The notes beneath the pieces were generated by a model. It saw nothing but the letters and a program-made list of their open reading frames with translations. It was not told the DNA's origin and searched no databases. DNA of 64,000 nucleotides, taken from NCBI RefSeq assembly GCF_905397435.1, contig NZ_CAJPVI010000040.1, positions 1-64,000 on the forward strand, read 5' to 3'. This stretch comes from Cupriavidus numazuensis (GTDB lineage: Bacteria; Pseudomonadota; Gammaproteobacteria; Burkholderiales; Burkholderiaceae). The position numbers were made by a program, and so were the translations under genes. Shown in pieces: positions 50,612 to 58,672 of this stretch; within the stretch, counting starts at the first letter, position 1, and each line of letters starts with the position of its first letter.

Positions 50612-51952
50612 ATGGGAACCATGGACACCCTGTCGCTAGTCAACCACGTTCTTCTCGCGGCCTCGCTGTGCATCATCGTGCTGCTGGTGATCTACACGGT
50701 GCGACACTACGTGTTCACGCTGAATCGCCTGTTCGGCCGCCAGCGCCAGCCGTACCTCGATATCGAGCATGGGGTATGGCCGCAGGTCGTGGTCTGCGTC
50801 GCCGCGCACAACGAAGAGCGCGTGATCGCGGATTGCCTGAACGCCCTGCTGGAGGTCGACTATCCGCACGACAGGATGACGATCATGCCGGTCAACGACC
50901 GGTCCACCGACGGCACGCGGCAGATCATCGACGATATCGCGGCGAAGCATCCGGGCCGCTTCTCGCTGTTTCACCGCACCGAAGGGCGCCCCGGCAAGGC
51001 GGCGGCCTTGCGCGACGCCACCGCGCTGATCGACGCCGAGATCATGATCGTATTCGACGCTGATTACCTGCCGGCGCGAGGTCTGATCAAGCAGCTAGTG
51101 GCGCCGTTTTTCGATCCGGAGGTCGGCGCGATCATGGGCCGCGTGGTGCCGGTGAATGCGGGCGCCAACCTGCTGACGCGCCTGCTCGACCTGGAACGCG
51201 CGGGCGGCTATCAGGTGGACCAGACCGCGCGCATGAACCTCGGGCTGGTGCCGCAGTACGGCGGCACCGTGGGCGGCATTCGCTGCCGAGCGCTGGCCGA
51301 GATCGGCGGCTGGAATATCGACACGCTCGCCGAAGACACCGATGTCACGTTCCGCCTGCTGCAGCGTGGCTGGAAGACGGTCTACCAGAACCGGTCCGAG
51401 TGCTATGAAGAGGTGCCGGAGGTGTGGCCCGTGCGGGTCCGGCAGATCAGCCGCTGGTCGCGCGGTCACAACCAGGTGATGGTGAACAATATCTGGAAGC
51501 TGATCACGAACCGGCGCATCAGCCTGCGCGAGCGGGTTGACGGCGCGCTGCTGTTGCTGATCTTCATCATGCCGCCGATCCAGCTGCTAGGGTGGGTGAT
51601 TGCCGCCATCCTGTTCTACATCGCGGCGCAGTCGATCGTGTCGGGCTGGGTGTTCCTGACTGCGTTGCTTTGCTATGGCGGGCTGGGCAGCAATGCGGCG
51701 TTCTTCGAGATCGCTGCGGCCACCTACCTTGACGGCCACCGCAACCGCATCCGCCTGTTGCCGCTGAACCTGTTCGGCTTCCTGGTCAGCATGGTGGCGA
51801 TCTCGCGCGCGGCCGTCACGCAGATCGCTGACGCAGTGCGCAAGCGCGAGCTGGTCTGGGACAAGACCGAACGCTTCCGTACGCCGGTCCCGGGCAGCGC
51901 CGGCGCCGTGCCAGCAGCCTCCGACACCCAGCCGGGCGGAGAGGCGCGATGA
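50612..51952 (+). CDS. Processive family 2 glycosyltransferase (cellulose/PNAG-synthase-like)
   Basis: A 446-residue membrane glycosyltransferase. It has one N-terminal helix, then a GT2 domain with VVVCVAAHNEERVI, the UDP-binding Asp in NDRSTDGT, the DxD motif VFDADYLPA, the acceptor motif LAEDTDVTFRL and the processivity motif QISRWSRGHN. Two to three C-terminal helices follow. This is the architecture of synthases for beta-linked polymers such as PgaC or hyaluronan synthase. With the epimerase upstream, UDP-ManNAc or UDP-GlcNAc are likely donors. Its 3' end overlaps the next gene by 4 bases (ATGA). Confidence 0.93.
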   Translation: MGTMDTLSLVNHVLLAASLCIIVLLVIYTVRHYVFTLNRLFGRQRQPYLDIEHGVWPQVVVCVAAHNEERVIADCLNALLEVDYPHDRMTIMPVNDRSTDGTRQIIDDIAAKHPGRFSLFHRTEGRPGKAAALRDATALIDAEIMIVFDADYLPARGLIKQLVAPFFDPEVGAIMGRVVPVNAGANLLTRLLDLERAGGYQVDQTARMNLGLVPQYGGTVGGIRCRALAEIGGWNIDTLAEDTDVTFRLLQRGWKTVYQNRSECYEEVPEVWPVRVRQISRWSRGHNQVMVNNIWKLITNRRISLRERVDGALLLLIFIMPPIQLLGWVIAAILFYIAAQSIVSGWVFLTALLCYGGLGSNAAFFEIAAATYLDGHRNRIRLLPLNLFGFLVSMVAISRAAVTQIADAVRKRELVWDKTERFRTPVPGSAGAVPAASDTQPGGEAR

Positions 51953-52992
51953 CGGCAAACTACTTCCTGCTCGCCGGCGCGGTGTTGGGCCTGTTGTTGC
52001 TGCCGTTCGTGCCGGCGCTTTCCGAATGGCTGCGCCCGACCGACTTCGCGCCGCTGCCGATGCGGCGCGACCAGCCGAACAGCCTGACCTTCTTCGCCAA
52101 TGGTTTCCGCTCGCGCCTGGTCGAGCAGCACGGGGTCGATCTGGACGCGCTGCGCACGGCGGGCAACACCTACGAGATTCCCGTGAGCAAGGCGCTCAGC
52201 GTCGGGCGTGATATCCGTACGCTGCAGCGGGACCAGCAGAAGGCGCTTGCGCGCGCGCTCGGCAAGGCCAACCATATCGTGGTATTCCGCGGCAGCGCGT
52301 GGCTGGGGCGGGACAGCCGCGTGCGCGCCGATCTCTACGTGGAGCGCGACTTCGAGGGCGGCGCCGGTACGCAATTGCGTGCGTGCCTGGCGGAAGGGAA
52401 GGTCCGGCTTGGCGAGAGGGCGGAGGTGCAGCGTTGGGTGCATGGGCGCCAGGTGCACCTCAAGGCGAATTCGCGCGTGGCGGGACGGGTTACGGCAGAG
52501 CACTTTGTCTGCTTTGCGGCGCCGGCGAGCTTCGAACGGGCTGGTGCGCCATCCGTAGTATTCGGCGATGTCGCCGACACCCCCAAGCCGGTGCCCATGC
52601 CGCAGCCGGTGGCTTCGCGCCAGGTGCTCGACGGCGATGCCGAGATCGGCCACGACAGCACGCTCGCGGGCGACTACGTGGTCCGCGGCGATTGCCGCGT
52701 GGCGGGCCAGATCGCGCTCGACGGCAGCATCAAGAGCCACGGCCATCTGCAGGTCGGCGATGGCGCCCGCATCATCGGCAGCCTTTCGGCACGAAAGAAT
52801 ATGGAGATCGGTGCAGGTAGCGCCATTCTCGGACCCCTGATCGGCTTCGAGGATATCGTGCTCGGCCCCAATTGCCGGATCGGACGTCCCGATGCGCCGA
52901 CCACGCTGGTGTGCAACCGCTTGTTCGTCTCGCCAGGGTGCATCGTTCATGGGGTGATCACCACCCATGAAGGTGCGCGCTTCGCAGCGTAG
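51949..52992 (+). CDS. Membrane-anchored polymer-forming (bactofilin-like) protein
   Basis: A 347-residue protein with an N-terminal membrane helix (YFLLAGAVLGLLLLPFVPAL). The second half reads as short beta-helix rungs: DAEIGHDSTLAGDYVVRGDC, RVAGQIALDGSIKSHGHLQV, GDGARIIGSLSARKNMEIG. These match the right-handed beta-helix of bactofilins (DUF583). A related set of rungs occurs earlier (SAWLGRDSRVRADLYVE). Bactofilins polymerise and can position polysaccharide or cell-wall enzymes. It overlaps the glycosyltransferase gene, so the two are probably made together. Confidence 0.8.
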   Translation: MTANYFLLAGAVLGLLLLPFVPALSEWLRPTDFAPLPMRRDQPNSLTFFANGFRSRLVEQHGVDLDALRTAGNTYEIPVSKALSVGRDIRTLQRDQQKALARALGKANHIVVFRGSAWLGRDSRVRADLYVERDFEGGAGTQLRACLAEGKVRLGERAEVQRWVHGRQVHLKANSRVAGRVTAEHFVCFAAPASFERAGAPSVVFGDVADTPKPVPMPQPVASRQVLDGDAEIGHDSTLAGDYVVRGDCRVAGQIALDGSIKSHGHLQVGDGARIIGSLSARKNMEIGAGSAILGPLIGFEDIVLGPNCRIGRPDAPTTLVCNRLFVSPGCIVHGVITTHEGARFAA

Positions 52993-53001
52993 GAGCCGGC
53001 T

Positions 53002-54066
53002 GTGTCGTGGCTCCCGAACCTGTTCCGCGGCTTCGCCGCCGCATGCCCGGCCCGCGGCGTGTGCCGGCTCGTACGGTACTGCGCCGGGATGTTGCTTGCC
53101 TCGGGTGTGTCGCTGACCGCGGCAGCGGCGGACTCCAGACCGGCAACGCCCATGTTCGAAGATTTCACGGTCGCCAATGGCGCCATGACCGTATTCGCCC
53201 ACGGCGACTATGTGGAGCCCTACACCGCGATCTATGCGCTGCTGGTCGCGCACCGGCTCGGGGTGGACGTGCGCGCGCGTGCTGCGGCACTGGCGCAGTG
53301 GCTGCTGCCCTACCAGCAGGCGGACGGCCCGTTCCCGCGCATCTGCCGCAGCGGCGAAACGCAGTGGGTCGCCTGCGGTCCGGCCGATGCCGACGATTCG
53401 CTTGCGGTGTTCTGGTGCCAGCTGGCCAGCGAGGTGCTCAAGGGCGATCGCGCACTGGAGGCCAGTTGCGGCAAGTCGCTGGAGAACCTGGCCACGTTGT
53501 GGGATCCGCAGCGTGCCACGTTCCGGGCACGGTTCGGTCGGCCCGAGGCTTATTTTGCCGACAACGTCGAAGTGATTGGCGCGCTCGGAAAGCTGCGCGC
53601 CCGGCCCGACACGGCGGCGCGATACGCGCGCGAACTGTCGCAGCTGCCTTCGCAGAGACTGATGCTCGACGGGCTGGCGAGCAGCTACGGCTACAACCCG
53701 GCCGTGGCGCTGGAGCCGGCACGGGCCACCTTGCCGCCGGCGCCCTACGGTTTCTATCCCAATGTGGTCGCCCCGGTCTATCTGTGGCTATGCGATGTGA
53801 CCACCGGCTCGCAGGCGGCACGCCAGTGGGCCGTCTGGAAACACCGCCATGCCGAGGACTGGCTGGCCGGCAAGAGCGACCACTATCCGTGGGGCGTAAT
53901 CGCATTGGCGGCTTACCAGGCTGGCGATCGCGAGAGCGCCGCCGCGTGGCTGAAGGCATCGGCCGCGTGGCGCGCGCAAGGGCGCTGGAATGTACTGGAG
54001 GAAGGTGTGCGGATCGGGCTCCTGCATGCCATGCCTGACACGGCCGACAGGCCCAACATGCAATGA
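53002..54066 (+). CDS. Secreted (alpha/alpha)-barrel glycosidase-like protein
   Basis: A 354-residue protein with a signal peptide (ending about SLTAAAA-DSRPA). The rest is helical with repeated Trp/Tyr-rich segments: YVEPYTAIYALLVAHRLG, ACGPADADDSLAVFWCQ, SSYGYNPAVALEPAR and GFYPNVVAPVYLWL. The DADDSLAVFW segment resembles the acidic region of (alpha/alpha)6-barrel enzymes such as GH8, but I cannot confirm catalytic residues. It starts at GTG 53002 with AGGAG six bases upstream. Position between synthase and deacetylase suggests trimming of the nascent polymer in the periplasm. Confidence 0.65.
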   Translation: MSWLPNLFRGFAAACPARGVCRLVRYCAGMLLASGVSLTAAAADSRPATPMFEDFTVANGAMTVFAHGDYVEPYTAIYALLVAHRLGVDVRARAAALAQWLLPYQQADGPFPRICRSGETQWVACGPADADDSLAVFWCQLASEVLKGDRALEASCGKSLENLATLWDPQRATFRARFGRPEAYFADNVEVIGALGKLRARPDTAARYARELSQLPSQRLMLDGLASSYGYNPAVALEPARATLPPAPYGFYPNVVAPVYLWLCDVTTGSQAARQWAVWKHRHAEDWLAGKSDHYPWGVIALAAYQAGDRESAAAWLKASAAWRAQGRWNVLEEGVRIGLLHAMPDTADRPNMQ

Positions 54067-55919
54067 GGTTGAACTTGCTGAAAGTATCCGCGTGGCGCAA
54101 GCATGTCTTCGGCGTGCTCGCACTGGTGGCGATCGTGGCGTGCGCGCTGCTGGCGTATCGCAGCATGAACGAAGGGCCAGGCAAGCCGCAGAGCGACAGC
54201 ATCGTGCTGGTGGTTCCCGACAACCTGTCGGGGGAGAACCGCATTTACGCGCAAGCCTGGATGGACGCCGCGCTCGAAGAGGGCGTGCGCCTGAGCACGG
54301 TCACGGCGTCAGAGTTCGTGCGCCATGGCCTGAACGGCGAGCGCGACTATTCCGCGGTGATCCTGCCAGACACGGTGCACCGTTCGATGACCACGGCATT
54401 CGTCAACAAGGTCAGGCAGTTCGTGGAGGCCGGCGGGGCGCTGATGCAGGTGTATGACGCCGGCATCCTCAACGAGAACGGCTTCTACGAGCAAGGCGCT
54501 TCGCGCATGTCGGATGTGGTCGGCGTGCAGTACGGTTTCTATGCCAGGCTACGCAACGACATGGCGCACCAGGCGACGGTGTATGGCGCACCGGAGGTCA
54601 TGGTTGGCCTGCACATTCCGCCTGGCCGCTGGATCGCCAAGGACGGCCGCGCAATGCTGTCGGGCTATGGCGAAGACATGCTGCGCTATCCGGCCATGCA
54701 CACCGGCAGCGGCTACACCGGCAAGGTGCTGATGGTATCGGACGAGAACTCGATCATTGCCGGCGAGCGCAAGCTCGGCAAGGGCCGCGTGCTGTTCGTG
54801 AACCTGCCGCTGGGTTATCTCAAGCTGCGCACCGACGGCGTGTTGCTGCACGGCTTCCTGAACTACTTTGCCACCGGCATGCTGGAACAGCCGAAGCTGT
54901 CGCCGGCGCCGCAGGGCATCGGCGGGCTGGTGCTGAACTGGCACTGCGATGCGCAGATCTGCATCGACGCGGTCGACAGCCTGATCAAGGACGGCGTATT
55001 CAAGCGCGGTCCGTTCAGCTTCCATATCACCGCCGGGCCGGACCAGCGCCAGTTCAACGATGGTCGTGGCGTCGATCTTGCGAACAACGCCGCGTTCACC
55101 GAAGTCGTGCGCGGGCTGATGCGCGACGGCCATGAGATCGGCAGCCATGGCGGCTGGATCCACGACTGGTTCGGGCTCAACGTCAACGAGAAGAACCAGT
55201 CGTCGATGGAGATCTACCTGCAGAAGAACGCGGATGCCATCCAGACGCTGACCGGCAAGCCGCAGACGGAGTACTCGGCGCCAACCGGCAACCAGCCGGA
55301 ATGGGCGACGCGCTGGCTCGACGAGCACCACGTCAAGGCCTACTACTTCACCGGCAACATCGGCCAGGGGCCGACACGTACCTATCGCAACGGCCGTCGC
55401 GACGAGCATATCTGGTCGTTCCCCGTGCAGACCTATGGCCAGTACAGCACGATCGAAGAAGCCTACATGTCCGACATTCCGGAGACGGAGATAGCGAACT
55501 GGCTCACGTCGCTGGTGCGCTTTGCTGCCGGGACCGGCGAGATCCGCCTGATCTACTTCCATCCGCCCGGCGCCGTACGTTACTTGCGCGCCATCGACGC
55601 GCTGCTTGAATCTGCCGACGCCGAACAGGCCCGTCACCAGTTCCAGTGGCACACGATGACGCAGATGGCGGACTTTGCACAGCGGCGCGAGCAGACCGTC
55701 TGGCGTCTCGCCTCGGACCGCAACGACGTCCGCGTCACCGCCGAAAACAAGGAATCGCTCGACGCCCTGACGTGGCTGTTCCCGACCGACCGCTATGCCA
55801 GGCCGCGTGTGGAAAGCGGACAGGGCAGCGTGTCGATGCAGGGGGCAAGCTGGAAAGTGGTGGCGGGCCCCGGGAACCGGATCGTGATTGCCGCAGCGTT
55901 GAAGGGGAGCGGAGCCTGA
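54063..55919 (+). CDS. Membrane-anchored polysaccharide deacetylase-like protein (CE4 fold) with N-terminal domain
   Basis: A 618-residue protein with one N-terminal helix (FGVLALVAIVACALLAY). Residues about 45-280 resemble a class I glutamine-amidotransferase-like/trimerisation fold (VEAGGALMQVYDAGILNENG). Residues about 300-510 look like a CE4 deacetylase, with the metal-binding second motif GHEIGSHGGWIHD and FHPPGAVRYL near the end; the usual first motif TFDDG is replaced by LNWHCDAQICID, which still offers an Asp. It would remove acetyl groups from amino sugars outside the membrane, as PgaB does. It overlaps the previous gene by 4 bases. Confidence 0.8.
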   Translation: MRLNLLKVSAWRKHVFGVLALVAIVACALLAYRSMNEGPGKPQSDSIVLVVPDNLSGENRIYAQAWMDAALEEGVRLSTVTASEFVRHGLNGERDYSAVILPDTVHRSMTTAFVNKVRQFVEAGGALMQVYDAGILNENGFYEQGASRMSDVVGVQYGFYARLRNDMAHQATVYGAPEVMVGLHIPPGRWIAKDGRAMLSGYGEDMLRYPAMHTGSGYTGKVLMVSDENSIIAGERKLGKGRVLFVNLPLGYLKLRTDGVLLHGFLNYFATGMLEQPKLSPAPQGIGGLVLNWHCDAQICIDAVDSLIKDGVFKRGPFSFHITAGPDQRQFNDGRGVDLANNAAFTEVVRGLMRDGHEIGSHGGWIHDWFGLNVNEKNQSSMEIYLQKNADAIQTLTGKPQTEYSAPTGNQPEWATRWLDEHHVKAYYFTGNIGQGPTRTYRNGRRDEHIWSFPVQTYGQYSTIEEAYMSDIPETEIANWLTSLVRFAAGTGEIRLIYFHPPGAVRYLRAIDALLESADAEQARHQFQWHTMTQMADFAQRREQTVWRLASDRNDVRVTAENKESLDALTWLFPTDRYARPRVESGQGSVSMQGASWKVVAGPGNRIVIAAALKGSGA

Positions 55920-56920
55920 TGGCGCCGCACCGATCGCCGCGAATGAGTTTGGTCAGTATGAATTGGGTCAGTTGGACCGCAGCTAATTGGGATGAATTGA
56001 GCGTGAATTGGAATCGAATCGTATGGGGTGCTTCGCTGGCAGCATCCGCCCTGGCCATGGATGTTGCCCGCGCGCAGGGCGAGGTGCAGCCTGCCGCGGT
56101 TGAGCCGGAGGCCACGCTGGCCCAGGATGCATCCTCGATGACGCCCATGCCGATCCCAGTTCCGACGCCGCGGCCCATGGCGATCCCGCAGCCGCTGCCG
56201 GTGCCCTTCGAGCCGGAGAAGGGCGCCATCGAAGTCGTGCTTGGCAACGGCCGCATGACCAACGGCTATGGTGGGGCAACTGCCGCCGCCGTGCGCGGCA
56301 TGGCCGTGACACCGCTGGGCGTAGTACAAGGCGAGCTTGATCACCAGAGCCGCTTCGGCTTCAGCGGCCAGTACGGGGCGCTGTCGCTGACGCGCGACCT
56401 CTCCGAGGATTACTACATGACGGTGGGCGCCGGCGCCGGCAGCAGCGAGCTGTTCCCGAGCTGGCGCGTCGATGCCAGCGGTTACCGCAAGTTCGGACCG
56501 GACCGCCGCTTCGTTGCAGGGCTGGGCGCCTACTATGCCAAGGGGCAGGACGGCGGACGTTCAGACCACGGCGTGTTGCTGAGCGGGCTCGCGTACTTCC
56601 CGTCGCTGGTGGTCGAAGGCGGCCTGCGTTTCAACCGCGCGAACCCGGGCCAGGTGTTCGGTCCGAGCCAGTATGTGGCCGCCACCATTGGCAGCGACGA
56701 GAAGCGTGCGTTTATCCTGCGTGCCGAGCACGCCCGCGAGGCCTACCAGGTGTTCACGACTGGCACCGAGCGCGTGGACTTCGACAGCTACAGCTTCAGC
56801 GTGCAGTGGCGCGAACGGATTTCCCGCTCGCTGCTGCTGCTGATCGGCGCGCAGTATTACCACAACCCCAACTACAGCCGCACCGCCGGTGAAGTGGGTT
56901 TCCGATGGAGTTTCCGGTGA
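55919..56920 (+). CDS. YaiO-family outer-membrane beta-barrel protein
   Basis: A 333-residue protein. After a signal-like hydrophobic stretch (IVWGASLAASALAMDVARAQ) comes a Pro-rich linker (MPIPVPTPRPMAIPQPLP), then about 220 residues of alternating beta strands: MTNGYGGATAAAVRGMAV, LTRDLSEDYYMTVGAGAGS and YRKFGPDRRFVAGLGAYYA. It ends in AGEVGFRWSFR, a C-terminal aromatic/Arg strand expected of outer-membrane barrels. It matches the YaiO pattern. It could form the export pore for the polymer. The ATG overlaps the TGA of the deacetylase gene. Confidence 0.8.
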   Translation: MAPHRSPRMSLVSMNWVSWTAANWDELSVNWNRIVWGASLAASALAMDVARAQGEVQPAAVEPEATLAQDASSMTPMPIPVPTPRPMAIPQPLPVPFEPEKGAIEVVLGNGRMTNGYGGATAAAVRGMAVTPLGVVQGELDHQSRFGFSGQYGALSLTRDLSEDYYMTVGAGAGSSELFPSWRVDASGYRKFGPDRRFVAGLGAYYAKGQDGGRSDHGVLLSGLAYFPSLVVEGGLRFNRANPGQVFGPSQYVAATIGSDEKRAFILRAEHAREAYQVFTTGTERVDFDSYSFSVQWRERISRSLLLLIGAQYYHNPNYSRTAGEVGFRWSFR

Positions 56921-57744
56921 ACGGCACCGCCGCCCCACAGGATCCGCAGCAGACCAGGCGTCCCGCTGCCGCGCGCGGCGAGCCGCTGCAGCGCGTGACA
57001 GGCTATCGCGGCGACCGGTTCGAGAAGCACCGCGCCATGCGCCGGCTGGCGTTTCCGCTGACGCGCTGGATCGACGTGCTGCTGATTCCAGCCTTGCTCA
57101 CCTATGCGTTCTGCGCGGGGTGGCCATGGGTGGCAGACCTCTGGCGCCGCATGATCGGCTTCTGGAGCGCTGCGCTGGGCGGCGAGATCTCGCTGCAGGC
57201 GGACCCCGCGCTGTTGCCTGGGTTCGGGACAGTGCCATACGCGCACGCCAATGCCGCCTTGCCCTCGCCGGTGCAGTGGCTGTGCGGCATGGTGATCACG
57301 CTGGTGCTGCTGTTCGGTACGCGGTGGCTGACTTCGGGCCGCGCGCTGCCGCTCGCCTACGGGCTGCGGCTGGTCGGGCTGATCCAGGCCAGCGCGCAAC
57401 TCTACTTCTATGCCTGGCCTGCGAGCTTTCCATACGACGCGGGCAAGTCCATCGCGTCGCTGACGCAGGCTTCGGTGCTGGTCATCGCCATCACGCCGTG
57501 GTTGTACGCGCTGATCTACAACGTGCTGGACTTCGGCTTCGTGCGCAAGCTTCTGCTGTCGGCCATGGCCATGGCGTACCTGATCGTGCTGATCCCGCTC
57601 CAGTACACCCTGGCCGCCTCGTTGCTGCTCCATTTTTCGGTGCTGTGGTATCCGATGGTCTTCCTGCTCGGATCGATCTTCGTCCAGTTCGGCACATTGG
57701 TGGCGCTGTACGCCTGGGCAATGAGCTGGAAGCCGCGCAACTGA
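56917..57744 (+). CDS. Integral membrane protein of the polysaccharide locus
   Basis: A 275-residue protein with a soluble basic N-terminus (about 50 residues) and about six hydrophobic helices (for example WIDVLLIPALLTYAFCAG, WLCGMVITLVLLFG and LLLHFSVLWYPMVFLL). I do not recognise a family; the layout resembles accessory membrane partners of processive glycosyltransferases. I prefer the GTG at 56917, with GGAG seven bases before it and a 4-base overlap with the YaiO stop codon; ATG 56905 is an alternative. It is the last gene of the structural part of the locus. Confidence 0.7.
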   Translation: MNGTAAPQDPQQTRRPAAARGEPLQRVTGYRGDRFEKHRAMRRLAFPLTRWIDVLLIPALLTYAFCAGWPWVADLWRRMIGFWSAALGGEISLQADPALLPGFGTVPYAHANAALPSPVQWLCGMVITLVLLFGTRWLTSGRALPLAYGLRLVGLIQASAQLYFYAWPASFPYDAGKSIASLTQASVLVIAITPWLYALIYNVLDFGFVRKLLLSAMAMAYLIVLIPLQYTLAASLLLHFSVLWYPMVFLLGSIFVQFGTLVALYAWAMSWKPRN

Positions 57745-57961
57745 AGCGCGTTGCATGCCGTTTGTCTTGTGTCCTGGGGGCGCAAGCCGCGGTTGAGTAA
57801 CATTGTGGTTTTGTGGCGATGCTTCGGCCAGGCTCGCTGCCATGCATTCCTTACGGCCGCGCTCTCCTGGTGGTTCAGGGGGGAACAAAGAAAATCAATA
57901 ACCCACGACCGCAGGATCGCATCAGCAATTTGCAGTCGCAGCAGGCAGAAGGGTGTGAGGG

Positions 57962-58672
57962 ATGAGGATTGCCTCGGTAGAAGACGATCCGGACCAGGCG
58001 GATCTGATCCGGAAAATACTGGGCGAGGCCGGATTCGAATGCGAATCCTACGCCACGGGTGCGGCCTTGCTTCGTGCATTGCGCGAGCAGGCATTCGACT
58101 TGCTCGTCGTGGACTGGCAATTGCCGGACACCAGCGGTTTCGAACTGGTGAGCTGGGTGCGCCAGACTTCCGGCGCCATGCCGCCGATCCTGTTTCTGAC
58201 CAGCCGCACCGCTGAAGACGACATCGTTGCCGGCCTGAGCGTCGGGGCCGACGACTACATGCTCAAGCCGATCCGATCCGCCGAACTGCTGGCGCGCGTG
58301 CGCTCGCTGCTGCGGCGCGCCTATCCCGAGACCGCGCGCGAGACGGACATCATCCGGCGCGGCAGTTATTGCCTGGATCCGCGCGCGCGCACGATTGCGC
58401 TTGGCGGGGAGCCTGTCTCGGTGTCGCCGCGCGAGTACGAACTGGCGCTCTTCCTGTTTCGCAACATGGGCCGCTTGCTGTCGCGCGATGTGGTCGAGCA
58501 GGCCGTATGGGGACGATCCATCGGCACCGGCTCGCGCACCATCGATACGCACATGTCGCGCCTGCGCATCAAGCTGGCGTTGCGGCCCGAGAATGGCGTG
58601 CGGCTGACGTCGATCTATTCGCACGGCTACCGTTTCGAAGAGGCAGATGCCGGGGACGGCGGCCATGCGTAA
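57962..58672 (+). CDS. OmpR-family response regulator
   Basis: A 236-residue regulator. The receiver (about residues 1-118) has acidic residues VEDDPDQ, the phosphorylated Asp in LLVVDWQLPD, Thr in LFLTSRT and Lys in DDYMLKPI. The C-terminal winged helix is seen in VSVSPREYELALFLFRNMG and RTIDTHMSRLRIKL. It binds DNA as a dimer when phosphorylated. It is followed by the LysM/FecR and CHASE2-kinase genes, which overlap one another; the kinase is its probable partner. A gap of about 217 bases separates it from the polysaccharide genes. Confidence 0.93.
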   Translation: MRIASVEDDPDQADLIRKILGEAGFECESYATGAALLRALREQAFDLLVVDWQLPDTSGFELVSWVRQTSGAMPPILFLTSRTAEDDIVAGLSVGADDYMLKPIRSAELLARVRSLLRRAYPETARETDIIRRGSYCLDPRARTIALGGEPVSVSPREYELALFLFRNMGRLLSRDVVEQAVWGRSIGTGSRTIDTHMSRLRIKLALRPENGVRLTSIYSHGYRFEEADAGDGGHA

